DNA of 64,000 nucleotides from Candidatus Salinicoccus stercoripullorum (GCA_019113295.1 DXHR01000018.1:62001-126000), one strand, 5' to 3'; shown: positions 9,857 through 21,027, counted from the stretch's first letter. The notes: a model not told the origin generated them from the letters alone. Translations and numbers: made by a program.

Positions 9857-10987
9857 TTATGCCTGTCTCTGCCTTGCGTCACCTGCACGGCGGAGCGCCT
9901 CGCCAATATTGCGCACACACAGCATCATCAGCAGGATCAGTACCGCTGCCGGCACCCAGATCCACCATCTGTGCTGGAGCGTCTGCGAGTTCGTCGCATA
10001 GGCCATCAGTGTCCCGAGCGATGGATAATCCTCAGGGAATCCGAAGCCGATGAATGACAGGCCGGACTCGATGCCGATGTTGGCTGCCAGTGACAGTGTG
10101 CTGTTCACGATGATGATCCCGATAAGGTTCGGCATCATCTGTGTGAATACTATTTTCAGATGGGAACTTCCCAGTGTCTTCGATGCATTGATGTAATCCA
10201 GTTCCTTCTCCTGTATGGCAAGGGAACGTACAAGCCGTGCTGTGCCCGTCCACAGAAATGCAGCCATGATGAGCGAGAAGGTGAATATATTGTACGATGG
10301 TGAAATCGTCACGAACACGATGATGACCATGAGGAACGGAAGCACCATGAAGAAGTCGACGACACGCATCATCATGTTGTCGATCTGTCCGCCGAAGTAG
10401 CCGGACACGACCCCGTAGGCGATGCCGAACCCGACACTCATGATGGTGACCAGAATACCGATTGCAAGGGAGTTCCTTGTACCGATGATCAGCTGCCCGA
10501 ATATGTCACGGCCGCCGTAGTCCGTCCCCAGCCTGAAATCTTCATTCGGCGGTTCGTTGATGGCGAACAGGTCCACTGCGACAATCGTCTGGCGGTCGAG
10601 GAACATCGTAAGTCCGAACACGTATGATGTAATCAGGACGAATATGATGAGCGAGAAGAGCGCAAGCTTGTCTGCAACAAGTTCCTGGATCAAAATCCTC
10701 CAGCCCGGAGTACTTTTCGGCAGGTTCTTTGAATCCAGGGCGCCATGACCGGAAGCGCCGTGCGGGATATCCGCCTTGACACTCATGTCCATGTCCCCTT
10801 TTTCATACCTGTGCGTGTCACTGCTTCTCGCATCGAACGGATCGCCGCTTCTCGGCCTGCCGTCACTTGCCGTCTCCCGGTCGTCCAGTTCTTCCCGTCG
10901 GCGTCTGCGTTCCTGCACGCTCATCATTTCGGAATTTTCCTCTTCCTGTTGCCGGCCCAGTCTGCCGTTGTTATCTTTATTGTCCAT
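9857..10987 (-). CDS. oppC: Oligopeptide ABC transporter permease OppC
   Basis: A 376-residue inner permease of the peptide transporter. The membrane part starts near residue 98 (LALFSLIIFVLITSYVFGL), and the permease loop EKELDYINASKTLGSSHLKI that contacts the ATPases is present, as is GLSFIGFGFPEDYPSLGTL. Unusually, about 85 hydrophilic, strongly charged residues (RRRRREELDDRE and similar) precede the first membrane segment. The ATG at 10987 has a strong GGAGGG ribosome site, so the extension looks real. It follows oppB by 12 bases. Confidence 0.93.
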   Translation of the reverse strand: MDNKDNNGRLGRQQEEENSEMMSVQERRRRREELDDRETASDGRPRSGDPFDARSSDTHRYEKGDMDMSVKADIPHGASGHGALDSKNLPKSTPGWRILIQELVADKLALFSLIIFVLITSYVFGLTMFLDRQTIVAVDLFAINEPPNEDFRLGTDYGGRDIFGQLIIGTRNSLAIGILVTIMSVGFGIAYGVVSGYFGGQIDNMMMRVVDFFMVLPFLMVIIVFVTISPSYNIFTFSLIMAAFLWTGTARLVRSLAIQEKELDYINASKTLGSSHLKIVFTQMMPNLIGIIIVNSTLSLAANIGIESGLSFIGFGFPEDYPSLGTLMAYATNSQTLQHRWWIWVPAAVLILLMMLCVRNIGEALRRAGDARQRQA

Positions 10988-10999
10988 TTTCCACCCTCC

Positions 11000-11962
11000 T
11001 TACTTGATCCGTATCCTTGGATCCACGATGCTCAGAATGATATCGGACAGCAGTGCGCCGACGATTGCCATGAACCCGTAGAACAGGATCAGGATGTTCG
11101 CCACACTGAAGTCACGTGTCGATATGGAATCCAGGAACAGCCTGCCCATGCCCGGGTAGCTGTAGATCATTTCTATAAAGATAGAGCCGCCGAGCAGTGC
11201 CACGATTTCATAACCGAAGAAAGCTGCAATCGGAAGTATGGAATTTCTGAATATATGCCTGCTGTATACAGAAGACTCCTTCACACCTTTGGCCCGGGCC
11301 AGGACGATGAAATCCTTCTGTTTCGTTTCAATGATGCCGCTCCGGAGATATTGTACCGTGCCCACCAGGCCGATCAGCGCGATGGCGAAACTCGGCAGCA
11401 CCAGATGATTGATCTTGCTGAGTACAAAGTCGAGGGTCCCCGGTTCTATGCCGGGGCCGACTGAACCGCCGGTCGGGAACCAGTTCAGGTTGTATCCGAA
11501 GATCCACAGGATGACCAGCCCGAAGATGAACTGCGGTGTCGCAAAGCCGAGATATGTATACCCGGTGATTGTCGTATCAAGCAGCGAATCATTATAGCGT
11601 CCGGAGACAAGTCCGAGCGGCAGGCCGAGCAGATAGATCAGGATTGTCGAGAACAGTGACAGCCAGATCGTATTCATCAACCTGTCGCCGATGACATCGA
11701 GCACCGGCCGCTGGTGGAAGATGGAGTTTCCGAAATCGCCCTGGAACATCGCGAATACCCAGTCCCTGTACTGGATATACCATGGATTGTTGAGGCCGAG
11801 TTCTTCACGCTTCGCTTCGATCGCCTCCCTCGGAATCGTCGGATCGATCAGGCCGGACAGCGCATCCCCCGGCATCATGGAACCCATGATGAATACGAGG
11901 ACACTGAGCACGACCAGCTGCGGGAATGTCACCAATAGACGTCTGATTGTAAATTTCAGCAT
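11000..11962 (-). CDS. oppB: Oligopeptide ABC transporter permease OppB
   Basis: A 320-residue permease with about six membrane segments. The start MLKFTIRRLLVTFPQLVVLSV is typical of OppB/DppB, and the ATPase-contact loop is seen at KQKDFIVLARAKGVKESSVYS. It ends in YGFMAIVGALLSDIILSIVDPRIRIK, the usual family end. It sits 7 bases after oppF and 12 before oppC in one transcript. Confidence 0.95.
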   Translation of the reverse strand: MLKFTIRRLLVTFPQLVVLSVLVFIMGSMMPGDALSGLIDPTIPREAIEAKREELGLNNPWYIQYRDWVFAMFQGDFGNSIFHQRPVLDVIGDRLMNTIWLSLFSTILIYLLGLPLGLVSGRYNDSLLDTTITGYTYLGFATPQFIFGLVILWIFGYNLNWFPTGGSVGPGIEPGTLDFVLSKINHLVLPSFAIALIGLVGTVQYLRSGIIETKQKDFIVLARAKGVKESSVYSRHIFRNSILPIAAFFGYEIVALLGGSIFIEMIYSYPGMGRLFLDSISTRDFSVANILILFYGFMAIVGALLSDIILSIVDPRIRIK

Positions 11963-11969
11963 AAGTACA

Positions 11970-12899
11970 TCAACCTTTCACCGGGAGCGCAACTCTGTGC
12001 GTCTCCGAAATGGATTGGAGCGGGAACGCCCTTCCCTCATCGTCGAGGGAGTCTGAGAAGTTCTGGTCATATTCCGTCTTGACCGTCTGCCTCACTTCCA
12101 GGTTGCGCTCAATTTTATCCACATTCGTATCAGGGATGGCCGCAATCAGACGTTTCGTATAAATGTGCTGGGGATTTGAGAATATATCCTCGGCGGTCCC
12201 CTCCTCCACGAGACGTCCCTGATACATGATGCCGATGTGCTGGCACATGTGACGGACGACCCCGAGGTCATGGGCGATGAACATCATCGTAAGGTTCATA
12301 TCCTTCTGTATCTCCTGCATGAAGTTCAGAACCTGTGCCTGGACGGACACGTCCAGCGCGGATACCGGCTCATCGGCAATGATCAGCTTCGGATTCAGCG
12401 CGATGGCCCTCGCCACCCCGATCCTCTGACGCTGGCCGCCTGAAAATTCATGCGGATATTTGTACAGGGCGTCCCTCGGAAGCCCGACACGGTCGAGAAG
12501 TGCGAGCACTTCCTCCGCCAGTTCATTCTTCGGCTTCCTGTTATAGTTCCGGATCGGTTCGGCAACGATGTCGAATACGCGCTTACGTGCGTTGAGGGAA
12601 GAGTATGGATCCTGGAAGATCATCTGGATATCATCCCGGACATCCACTTTCCTGCCGGATGCATTCAGCTTCCTGCCGTCGAACAGGATATCACCTGCCG
12701 TGATGCGGTTCAGTCCCATCACTGCCTTGCCGGTCGTGGTCTTGCCGGATCCGGACTCGCCGACGAGACCGTATGTCGTCCCTTCGGGGATATTGATGCT
12801 CACCCCGTCGACCGCTTTGACATGATCTTTTACTGTATTGAAAAATCCGCCCTTGATCGGGTAATGCACTTTAAGGTCCTTTATCTCAAGCAGTGTCAT
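11970..12899 (-). CDS. oppF: Oligopeptide ABC transporter ATPase OppF
   Basis: A 309-residue ATPase that powers peptide uptake with OppD. Walker A is GESGSGKTT (about residues 50-58), the signature is FSGGQRQRIGVARA, and Walker B is LIIADEPVSALD. The C-terminal oligopeptide-transporter tail (IYTKRLIAAIPDTN) is present. Its ATG overlaps the oppD stop codon by one base (TGATG), which indicates translational coupling. Confidence 0.95.
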   Translation of the reverse strand: MTLLEIKDLKVHYPIKGGFFNTVKDHVKAVDGVSINIPEGTTYGLVGESGSGKTTTGKAVMGLNRITAGDILFDGRKLNASGRKVDVRDDIQMIFQDPYSSLNARKRVFDIVAEPIRNYNRKPKNELAEEVLALLDRVGLPRDALYKYPHEFSGGQRQRIGVARAIALNPKLIIADEPVSALDVSVQAQVLNFMQEIQKDMNLTMMFIAHDLGVVRHMCQHIGIMYQGRLVEEGTAEDIFSNPQHIYTKRLIAAIPDTNVDKIERNLEVRQTVKTEYDQNFSDSLDDEGRAFPLQSISETHRVALPVKG

Positions 12900-13936
12900 C
12901 AGGCTCTACCTCCGGTACCAGTTTCCATTGCCGCATCCGCCGCTCGAGCGTCCCCGTCATTGTTCAGATGGAAGTTCCCATAGCATGTACATCTCACAAA
13001 GTGGTCATCTGAAATTTCCCGGAGCTCAGGATTATCTTCATGTTCCGAAGCAGGCACCCACGGAATGCGCGGTGCGAATCTGCAGCCCGTCCTGTCCATC
13101 TTGTCAAGAGGCGGTACGACGCCCTCAATCACATGGAGCCTGCTGCCGAGCATGTCTTCGGATGGCAGTGAATTCAGCAGCGAGCGCGTGTATGGATGCT
13201 GCGGATTCTTGAACAGTTCACGCACCGGTGCGATTTCCACAATCTGACCGGCATACATCACAGCCACCCTGTCTGCCATCTCTGCCACAACGCCCAGGTC
13301 ATGTGTAATCAGGAGGACGCCTGAACCCAGGTCATCCTGCAGTTCGCGTATCAGATCCAGTATCTGCGCCTGGATTGTCACATCCAGTGCGGTCGTCGGT
13401 TCATCGGCGATCAGGAGCTTCGGCCGGTTCGCGATGGCAATCGCAATGACGACACGCTGGCGCATACCGCCGGATAGTTCATGCGGGAATGCTTCCGCAA
13501 CCCGCTCGGGACGCGGTATGCCCACCTTGTCCAGAAGTTCGACAGCATAGGATTCACGTTCATTCTTCGATTTTTTGCCGTGCAGTTTCAATGTTTCCGT
13601 TATCTGCTGTTTTATTTTCATCAGCGGATTCAGGGCGGTCATCGGATCCTGGAAGATCATGGACATATCCCCGCCGCGTATCTTATTCATCCTGCCTGTA
13701 CTGAGGGTTGTCAGTTCCTTATCCCTGAACTGAACTTCCCCCGTTATGCGGGCCTTCGTATGCAGCCCCATCAGTGAGAACGCTGTGGCACTCTTCCCTG
13801 AACCGGACTCTCCCACAAGCGCCAGCACCTCGTTTTGCCTGATGCTGAACGACACATGGTCTACCGCCGGATAGTACTCACCCTTGATCTTGAACGAGGT
13901 CGTAAGATCATTGACCTCAAGTAACTTCTCGGACAT
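12899..13936 (-). CDS. oppD: Oligopeptide ABC transporter ATPase OppD
   Basis: A 345-residue ATPase and the first gene of the opp operon. Walker A is GESGSGKSA, the signature is LSGGMRQRVVIAIA and Walker B is LLIADEPTTALD. The C-terminus has the Cys-containing tail (TGCRFAPRIPWV..VRCTCYGNFHL) of OppD-type subunits. ATG 13936 is preferred over a TTG two codons earlier. The order D-F-B-C-A differs from the B-C-D-F-A order I recall for S. aureus opp3. Confidence 0.95.
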   Translation of the reverse strand: MSEKLLEVNDLTTSFKIKGEYYPAVDHVSFSIRQNEVLALVGESGSGKSATAFSLMGLHTKARITGEVQFRDKELTTLSTGRMNKIRGGDMSMIFQDPMTALNPLMKIKQQITETLKLHGKKSKNERESYAVELLDKVGIPRPERVAEAFPHELSGGMRQRVVIAIAIANRPKLLIADEPTTALDVTIQAQILDLIRELQDDLGSGVLLITHDLGVVAEMADRVAVMYAGQIVEIAPVRELFKNPQHPYTRSLLNSLPSEDMLGSRLHVIEGVVPPLDKMDRTGCRFAPRIPWVPASEHEDNPELREISDDHFVRCTCYGNFHLNNDGDARAADAAMETGTGGRA

Positions 13937-14074
13937 TAGCAATCACCCATTCTTTCCTTACTCGTAGCAACCCTTTGTCATGCGCCTGACGGCGCTTCTA
14001 TGTAATATCATGAGGCAGTGTCCATCCTACCGGCCGGCATATGACAGAAACTCTGATATACCTGTCCCGGAAAT

Positions 14075-14089
14075 AATTGTTGGACAATT
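14075..14089. promoter_or_regulatory. Palindrome in the opp leader, possible operator
   Basis: AATTGT-TGG-ACAATT has perfect 6-base arms and lies roughly 16-31 bases into the predicted opp transcript, a usual place for a repressor site. It does not fit the CodY consensus well. Confidence 0.35.
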
Positions 14090-14111
14090 CCAAAAACTGC
14101 ACGTTACACAT

Positions 14112-14140
14112 ATTGTAATTCCGGGAGTTACCATTTGCAA
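14112..14140 (-). promoter_or_regulatory. Promoter of the opp operon
   Basis: On the minus strand TTGCAA (14140-14135) and TACAAT (14117-14112) are 17 bases apart. The oppD ATG follows about 170 bases downstream. Confidence 0.65.
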
Positions 14141-14413
14141 CTCCATTTTTTCGAATTGTGACAATACTTAGCATATTTTTCAAGAGTTAAATATACATCA
14201 TTGCATAGGGCATTTCAACACCATGGCACGAAATTTCCCTGATATTTGAAACCGCTTACAATTGAAAGCTTTACGGCACCGGGCTTAGAATGTGATTTTG
14301 TGAAAATAATATTTTGTTCGCTTTTTGGTCATCAATCATACGGATTGCCACTATACATACAAAGCGTTTTAAGTTATTATTGGTTTATATACTTACGCAG
14401 TGGAGGCAGGACC

Positions 14414-14614
14414 ATGAGATACGTTATCAGCTTTATCTGGGCATTCATGCTGACACAGATGGTAAACTTCGTCCTGAACAGTCTTGGCGGCGGCGGCCCT
14501 TATATGTTCTGGAGCGGTGTCGCATTGGCAGTACTGATCACAGTGACGATTGCCATCTTTGATGTAATGCTCAAACATCCGGATGATGAAAGTGAAACAC
14601 AGCACAACCATTAA
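14414..14614 (+). CDS. Small membrane protein, DUF2929 (YjzD-like)
   Basis: A 66-residue protein with two predicted membrane segments (about residues 3-20 and 29-50) and a charged tail DDESETQHNH. The start MRYVISFIWAFMLTQMVNF follows a GGAGG ribosome site. It resembles the YjzD/DUF2929 family, which in B. subtilis and staphylococci lies near fabH. Function is unknown. A strong terminator follows. Confidence 0.8.
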   Translation: MRYVISFIWAFMLTQMVNFVLNSLGGGGPYMFWSGVALAVLITVTIAIFDVMLKHPDDESETQHNH

Positions 14615-14626
14615 TGCATTTTTAAA

Positions 14627-14659
14627 CCCGCAGCCTGTCCCGGCTGCGGGTTTTCTTTT
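14627..14659 (+). terminator. Terminator of the DUF2929 gene
   Basis: Perfect CCCGCAGCC / GGCTGCGGG arms with a 6-base loop, followed by TTTTCTTTT, 12 bases after the stop codon. Confidence 0.9.
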
Positions 14660-14814
14660 AATTTCAGCTATCCATATCCAGATTTTGAAATTCCATCATG
14701 TGGAAACGGGAGGATGCATCAGATGCCCACACCGTTTTCCCCGGTTACACGGTTATAAATCCGGTTGCAAATAAAACCCTCGCCGTTCAGGAAAACTTCT
14801 CTCCACGGGATACT

Positions 14815-15891
14815 TTAAATATCATATCCAATCTCCCGGACTTCAGAAACGAGCGTCCGTACAAGTTCTGCCGCAGGCATATACCGGGCCTGCTGCCTGC
14901 CCTGGCCTGCAAGCAGCATGGCATAATCCGGGGAACCGGTGTTCCTGGACGCTTCCTGGAACGGCCGGGTCAGACTGCGCTGCACCGGATAGGCGGTCAT
15001 GTCATCCTCGAACATGCCGAACTCGGTTATGAATCTGTTCTTTACAGCGCGTGCCTGCCTGCCGGTGAACAATTTCGTCAGAACGGCGGGGACATCTTCC
15101 GATTCAGTCAGTATTTGCTTATGGAGCGGATGCGCCCCGCTTTCAAACGCCGCGAGGAAGGCGGTGCCCATCTGCACCCCTTCGGCGCCGAGTACACCGG
15201 CAGACACGATTTCCCTGCCGGTCATGATGCCGCCGGCTGCAATGACGGGGATATCCACGCGTTTTACACTCTCGGGGATGAGGGCCATGAGTCCCGTCAG
15301 ACTGTCTTCCGACCGGCCAAGATACGTCCCGCGGTGGCCGCCGGCCTCAGCCCCCTGCAGAATGACGGCATCCAGGCCGGCGGCCCCGATATCCGCCGCC
15401 TCCGCCGCAGTCGTTGCGGTCGCGAGCGTGACGATGCCCGACGACTTCAACCGGCTGATATCGGCTGGTTCCGGCACACCGAAGATGAAGGAGACTGCCG
15501 GGACCTGCTCCTCTATGACGACGTCCAGCTGCCTGTCGAATTTTTCTCGGATCTCTTCCGGGGCGGCCGGCGTGACGGGTGCCTGCTCCAGCCCGAACGC
15601 GTCATACGCCGGCCGGAGCAGGCGGAGGGTGTTGCCGATGTCACTGTCCGTGACTTCAAATTCCCTCGGCACGAAAAGGTTCACTCCGAAGTTATTTTCT
15701 GTCTTCTGTTTCGTTTCATGTATCAGGCTGGCGAGGTCACCCGGGGCGAGACTCCCCGCGGCAATCATTCCAAGCCCGCCTGCATTCGACACTTCCGAGA
15801 CGAGCTCCGGTGTCGTGATGCCTCCCGCCATCGGTGCCTGTATGATGGCGCAATCGATTCCGAGCAGTTCCGTTATCCTTTTTGAATCCAT
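14815..15891 (-). CDS. Nitronate monooxygenase (2-nitropropane dioxygenase family)
   Basis: A 358-residue FMN-dependent TIM-barrel enzyme that oxidises alkyl nitronates such as propionate-3-nitronate. Family features are QAPMAGGITTPELV near residue 18, GGLGMIAAG, and the catalytic-loop motif ILQGAEAGGHRGTY with His186. The ATG has GGGAGGAA upstream. It stands alone between two plus-strand genes. Nitronate detoxification is the family role; the true substrate here is not known. About 260 bases without a gene lie upstream. Confidence 0.88.
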   Translation of the reverse strand: MDSKRITELLGIDCAIIQAPMAGGITTPELVSEVSNAGGLGMIAAGSLAPGDLASLIHETKQKTENNFGVNLFVPREFEVTDSDIGNTLRLLRPAYDAFGLEQAPVTPAAPEEIREKFDRQLDVVIEEQVPAVSFIFGVPEPADISRLKSSGIVTLATATTAAEAADIGAAGLDAVILQGAEAGGHRGTYLGRSEDSLTGLMALIPESVKRVDIPVIAAGGIMTGREIVSAGVLGAEGVQMGTAFLAAFESGAHPLHKQILTESEDVPAVLTKLFTGRQARAVKNRFITEFGMFEDDMTAYPVQRSLTRPFQEASRNTGSPDYAMLLAGQGRQQARYMPAAELVRTLVSEVREIGYDI

Positions 15892-16153
15892 TGTGATTCC
15901 TCCCGTGAATATGTATCCCCGCCCGCTGGTCAGACCGCTTCCTTCTATAATATGTCTGATCCATATGAACGGCTGAACAACAATACAGACCTGCTCCCCC
16001 GGCCCGCATTCCGGTCTGGATCCGGTCTTTGTCCATAAACCCTATACCCCGACCCACACATTCTATGCACTTTTTTTAAGTCCGGCTATACAAAATGAGC
16101 CGCTTCCTCTATCATGTACTATTACTACAATCAATTACGAATGGAGCAATATT

Positions 16154-16705
16154 ATGGTTAAAATACTGCCGGCTGTCCGGTCGATGAAGGATTTCGAGAA
16201 ACTCATAGGGAGCGGATACACGGAGTGTGTCGTCCTGGACATCCATATCGGACATCTGGAGAGCCACATAGCCCTCATGAAAAAGCATGGATTTGAAGTC
16301 TATCTGCACCTTGATCTGATCAGGGGACTGTCCACGGACATCGCCGCCCTTGAGTTCATACACCAGCGTTTCAGACCTACAGGCATCATCACGACGCGCG
16401 GCCGGCTGATCAGGAAAGCCAACGCCCTCGGACTCAGGACGGTCCTCCGCATATTCGTCATCGATTCCTCCGCGATCGAAAAGAGCATCGAGCTCGTCAG
16501 ACAGACGGAGCCGGATCTCATTGAGATCCTGCCCGGTGTTGTTCCCAAAGTCATCCACCTCTTCAACCGCGAAGTCGACGCGGATGTGATTGCCGGCGGG
16601 CTCATCGAGACAGAAGACGAAGTCCGGAATGCGATTTCCGCCGGGGCGAAGTTCGTGACGACATCCAACCGGGAACTGTGGTTCAGCGATCAGGATGATG
16701 AATAA
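16154..16705 (+). CDS. glpP: Glycerol uptake operon antiterminator GlpP
   Basis: A 183-residue mRNA-binding antiterminator. With glycerol-3-phosphate it binds the leader of glp transcripts so that polymerase reads past the terminator. Family motifs are KILPAVRSMKDFEKL, HLDLIRGLSTD, ITTRGRLIRKA and the end DADVIAGGLIETEDEV. Its target is likely the leader hairpin at 16802-16841 in front of glpF. Confidence 0.95.
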   Translation: MVKILPAVRSMKDFEKLIGSGYTECVVLDIHIGHLESHIALMKKHGFEVYLHLDLIRGLSTDIAALEFIHQRFRPTGIITTRGRLIRKANALGLRTVLRIFVIDSSAIEKSIELVRQTEPDLIEILPGVVPKVIHLFNREVDADVIAGGLIETEDEVRNAISAGAKFVTTSNRELWFSDQDDE

Positions 16706-16740
16706 AGTATACATCTTTTCATTCCTTTGGATGAAAAAAG

Positions 16741-16769
16741 TTGACAGCGTTAACAAAATGGTATAGATT
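16741..16769 (+). promoter_or_regulatory. Promoter of glpFKD overlapped by a cre-like site
   Basis: TTGACA (16741-16746) and TAGATT (16764-16769) are 17 bases apart. TGACAGCGTTAACA (16742-16755) matches the cre consensus with one mismatch and covers the -35 box, so CcpA repression is likely. Confidence 0.65.
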
Positions 16770-16801
16770 GGAATGTAAGTTGATAAGACACGGAGATTTA
16801 G

Positions 16802-16845
16802 AGCCCGCATTTATAGCTGAACATAGCTATGAGTGCGGGCTTTTT
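16802..16845 (+). terminator. glpF leader terminator, the likely GlpP antitermination target
   Basis: A 17-base stem with two G-U type mismatches, AGCCCGCA..TAGCT against AGCTATGAGTGCGGGCT, a 5-base loop and TTTTT. It lies between the promoter and glpF, preceded by GACACGGAGATTT, the type of leader sequence GlpP recognises. Confidence 0.85.
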
Positions 16846-16889
16846 CAGGTTTTATCAGCGTATTCAACCAAACAAAGGAGTGGTTAGCA

Positions 16890-17708
16890 ATGAATATTTA
16901 CCTTGCAGAATTCGTTGGTACGGCGATACTCACCCTCTTCGGGTGCGGTGTCGTTGCCAACGTCAATCTGAAAGGGTCCCTCGCCAAGGGGTCTGACTGG
17001 GTGGTTGTTGCATTCGGATGGGGGTTCGCCGTCACGTTCGCAGTCTATGCCATCGGGCAATTCTCAGGCGGACACATCAACCCGGCTGTGACACTCGGTT
17101 TTGCGGTTGCAGGGGATTTTGAATGGGCTAAGGTCATCCCGTACATTATTGCTCAGATTGCAGGCGGTTTTCTGGGGGCCGCAATCGTCTGGCTGCACTT
17201 CATGCCGCATTTCAAGGCTGAAGAGGATGAAGGTACGAAACTCGGCGTGTTCTCGACAGGGCCCTCATACCCGAACTATGTTTCCAACTTCGCGAGTGAG
17301 ATCATCGGCACGTTCATCCTGGTGATGGGACTTCTCTTCATCGGGGCGAATGATTTTACAGAAGGGTTGAACCCGCTCATCGTCGGCTTCCTCATTACAG
17401 CGATCGGTCTTTCCCTCGGTGGTACTACAGGCTATGCGATCAACCCGGCACGTGACTTCGGTCCGCGGCTCGCGCATTTCTTCCTGCCGATACCCGGAAA
17501 AGGCATTTCCAACTTCAAATATGCAGTCGTGCCTTTCGTCGGACCGCTGACAGGGGGCGCACTCGGGGCTGCGGTATACAACACTGTATTCACCGGAAAA
17601 TCAGATATATTCCTGATCATCACCATCGCCGCCACCGTTTTAGTTCTATTGTTCGGGGTATTTCTTAATAAGAGTATTCTTAAGAAGGACACAGCGAAAC
17701 TTATGTAA
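16890..17708 (+). CDS. glpF: Glycerol uptake facilitator (aquaglyceroporin)
   Basis: A 272-residue membrane channel for glycerol with six membrane segments and two half-helices. The NPA motifs are at residues 64-66 (GGHINPAVTLG) and 185-187 (YAINPARDFGPR), and the Asp after NPAR marks the glycerol-conducting branch. ATG 16890 has AAAGGAG upstream; homologues start here. It is the first gene of glpF-glpK-glpD and is expressed past the GlpP-controlled leader terminator. Confidence 0.96.
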   Translation: MNIYLAEFVGTAILTLFGCGVVANVNLKGSLAKGSDWVVVAFGWGFAVTFAVYAIGQFSGGHINPAVTLGFAVAGDFEWAKVIPYIIAQIAGGFLGAAIVWLHFMPHFKAEEDEGTKLGVFSTGPSYPNYVSNFASEIIGTFILVMGLLFIGANDFTEGLNPLIVGFLITAIGLSLGGTTGYAINPARDFGPRLAHFFLPIPGKGISNFKYAVVPFVGPLTGGALGAAVYNTVFTGKSDIFLIITIAATVLVLLFGVFLNKSILKKDTAKLM

Positions 17709-17722
17709 AAAACAATTCGTAA

Positions 17723-19261
<1,539 letters not shown>

Positions 19262-19305
19262 AGGACTGGTGCCCTTTATTGTCCAAAAAAATTAGGAGGG
19301 ACATC

Positions 19306-20982
19306 ATGCTGAATACATTAACCAGAAAAGATCAGCTTAAGCATATGCAGGAAGTGGATTACGATATCGTTGTCATAGGAGGGGGCATCACGGGTGCCGG
19401 GATCGCCCTCGACGCATCGAAGCGCGGGATGAAGGTTGCGCTGGTCGAGATGCAGGACTTTGCCGAGGGGACAAGCAGCAGGAGTACGAAGCTTGTCCAC
19501 GGGGGGCTGCGCTATCTGAAGCAGTTCCAGGTCGGCGTGGTACGCGAGACTGGACTTGAGCGTGCGATCGTCTATGAGAACGGGCCGCACGTGACGACGC
19601 CTGAATGGATGCTCCTGCCTTTCCATAAGGGCGGTACTTTCGGCCACTTCACGACAAGTATCGGCCTGCGCGTTTACGATATGCTTGCAGAGGTGAAGAA
19701 AAATGAACGCCGCCGCATGCTGTCGATTGATCAGGTGCTTGAAAAAGAGCCGCTGGTTAGGCGTGATGGTCTGAAGGGCGGCGGCTACTACGTGGAATAC
19801 AGGACGGATGACGCGCGCATGACGATTGAAGTGATGAAGCGGGCTGCCGAATTCGGCGCCGATCCGGTGAACCATGTGAAGGCGGACGCTTTCGTCTATG
19901 ATAAAGGGAAAATCGTCGGAATCCGTGCAACTGACCAGCTGGACGGGGAAACATACCAGCTGCTTGGACGGCGCGTCATAAACGCCGCGGGCCCATGGGT
20001 CGATGATGTCCGCTCGCATGACCCTGAAGCGAAGAAGGGCAAGAAGCAGCTCCAGCTTTCAAAAGGGGTCCACATCGTGTTCGACCAGAGTGATTTCCCG
20101 CTCGGCCAGGCAGTCTATTTCGATGCGGAATCGGACGGCCGCATGATCTTTGCCATACCGCGCAGCGGCAAGACGTATGTGGGTACGACGGACACCTTCT
20201 ACAACGGAGATGAAAAAGAGATGCCGGCTGTGACGGCCGAAGACCGCCACTATCTCCTGGATGCTGCGAACCACATGTTCCCGGGGCTCGACCTCACCGA
20301 CAGCAGCATCGAATCCACATGGGCCGGCTTCAGACCGCTGATCCTCGAGGAAGGCAAGGACCCGTCTGATATTTCCAGGAAAGACGAGATCTGGGAGGCG
20401 GACAGCAACCTGATTACTATCGCGGGCGGCAAGCTGACCGGCTACCGCCACATGGCAGAAGAGATTGTGGATCTTGTGGCCAGGCGCCTCGGATCCGACT
20501 ATGGCCTGAAATTCAAACCGAGTGACACGAAACACCAGCCGATTTCAGGCGGTGACGTCGGCGGCAGTGAAAACTTCCGGGCATACGTCCGGCAGATGGC
20601 GGACCGCGCCCCGTCATTCGGGCTCACGGTCGACGACGGACGTGAGATTGCCCAAAAATACGGCAGCAACACAGATATGATATTTGAAATCGCCGGCAAC
20701 CTGAAGGATACGGCGGCATCGGACCGCTACGGACTGCCTCCTGCCGTCCACGCACAGGTGCTCTACTCCATCCAGCATGAAATGGCGTACAAACCGACGG
20801 ACTATTTCGTGAGAAGGAGCAGCGACATGTACTTCTCGATCGATAAAGTCAATCAGTACCGGGATGGTGTCATCGGACTGATGAACAGCATATTGGGCTG
20901 GGACGAAGAGACGCGCAGCCGGTATGAAGCGGAACTTGACCGCTCCTATCTTGAAGCCACCCGCCCTGCCATGGAAAAATAG
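19306..20982 (+). CDS. glpD: Aerobic glycerol-3-phosphate dehydrogenase
   Basis: A 558-residue FAD enzyme at the membrane that oxidises glycerol-3-phosphate to dihydroxyacetone phosphate and feeds electrons to quinone. The FAD site is [21 protein letters not shown] (residues 21-41), followed by [20 protein letters not shown] 19306 has AGGAGGG five bases upstream. It lies 44 bases after glpK with no terminator between them, so it should share the glpF transcript. Confidence 0.96.
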   Translation: MLNTLTRKDQLKHMQEVDYDIVVIGGGITGAGIALDASKRGMKVALVEMQDFAEGTSSRSTKLVHGGLRYLKQFQVGVVRETGLERAIVYENGPHVTTPEWMLLPFHKGGTFGHFTTSIGLRVYDMLAEVKKNERRRMLSIDQVLEKEPLVRRDGLKGGGYYVEYRTDDARMTIEVMKRAAEFGADPVNHVKADAFVYDKGKIVGIRATDQLDGETYQLLGRRVINAAGPWVDDVRSHDPEAKKGKKQLQLSKGVHIVFDQSDFPLGQAVYFDAESDGRMIFAIPRSGKTYVGTTDTFYNGDEKEMPAVTAEDRHYLLDAANHMFPGLDLTDSSIESTWAGFRPLILEEGKDPSDISRKDEIWEADSNLITIAGGKLTGYRHMAEEIVDLVARRLGSDYGLKFKPSDTKHQPISGGDVGGSENFRAYVRQMADRAPSFGLTVDDGREIAQKYGSNTDMIFEIAGNLKDTAASDRYGLPPAVHAQVLYSIQHEMAYKPTDYFVRRSSDMYFSIDKVNQYRDGVIGLMNSILGWDEETRSRYEAELDRSYLEATRPAMEK

Positions 20983-20997
20983 AGAGGACCTATTTTT

Positions 20998-21027
20998 ATC
21001 CCGCGCTTCTTTTATGAGGCGCGGGAT
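20998..21027 (+). terminator. Terminator of glpFKD
   Basis: Perfect ATCCCGCGC / GCGCGGGAT arms around a 12-base loop, followed by ATTTAATT, 15 bases after the glpD stop codon. Confidence 0.8.

Larger units (their letters stand above)
13937..14413. other. Divergent intergenic region between oppD and the DUF2929 gene
   Basis: No gene of its own. It holds the opp promoter (14112-14140), a long opp leader of about 170 bases with a palindrome at 14075-14089 and a small GCGCC-TGAC-GGCGC hairpin at 13982-13995, and the upstream region of the small plus-strand gene at 14414. I saw no convincing promoter for that gene. Confidence 0.6.
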
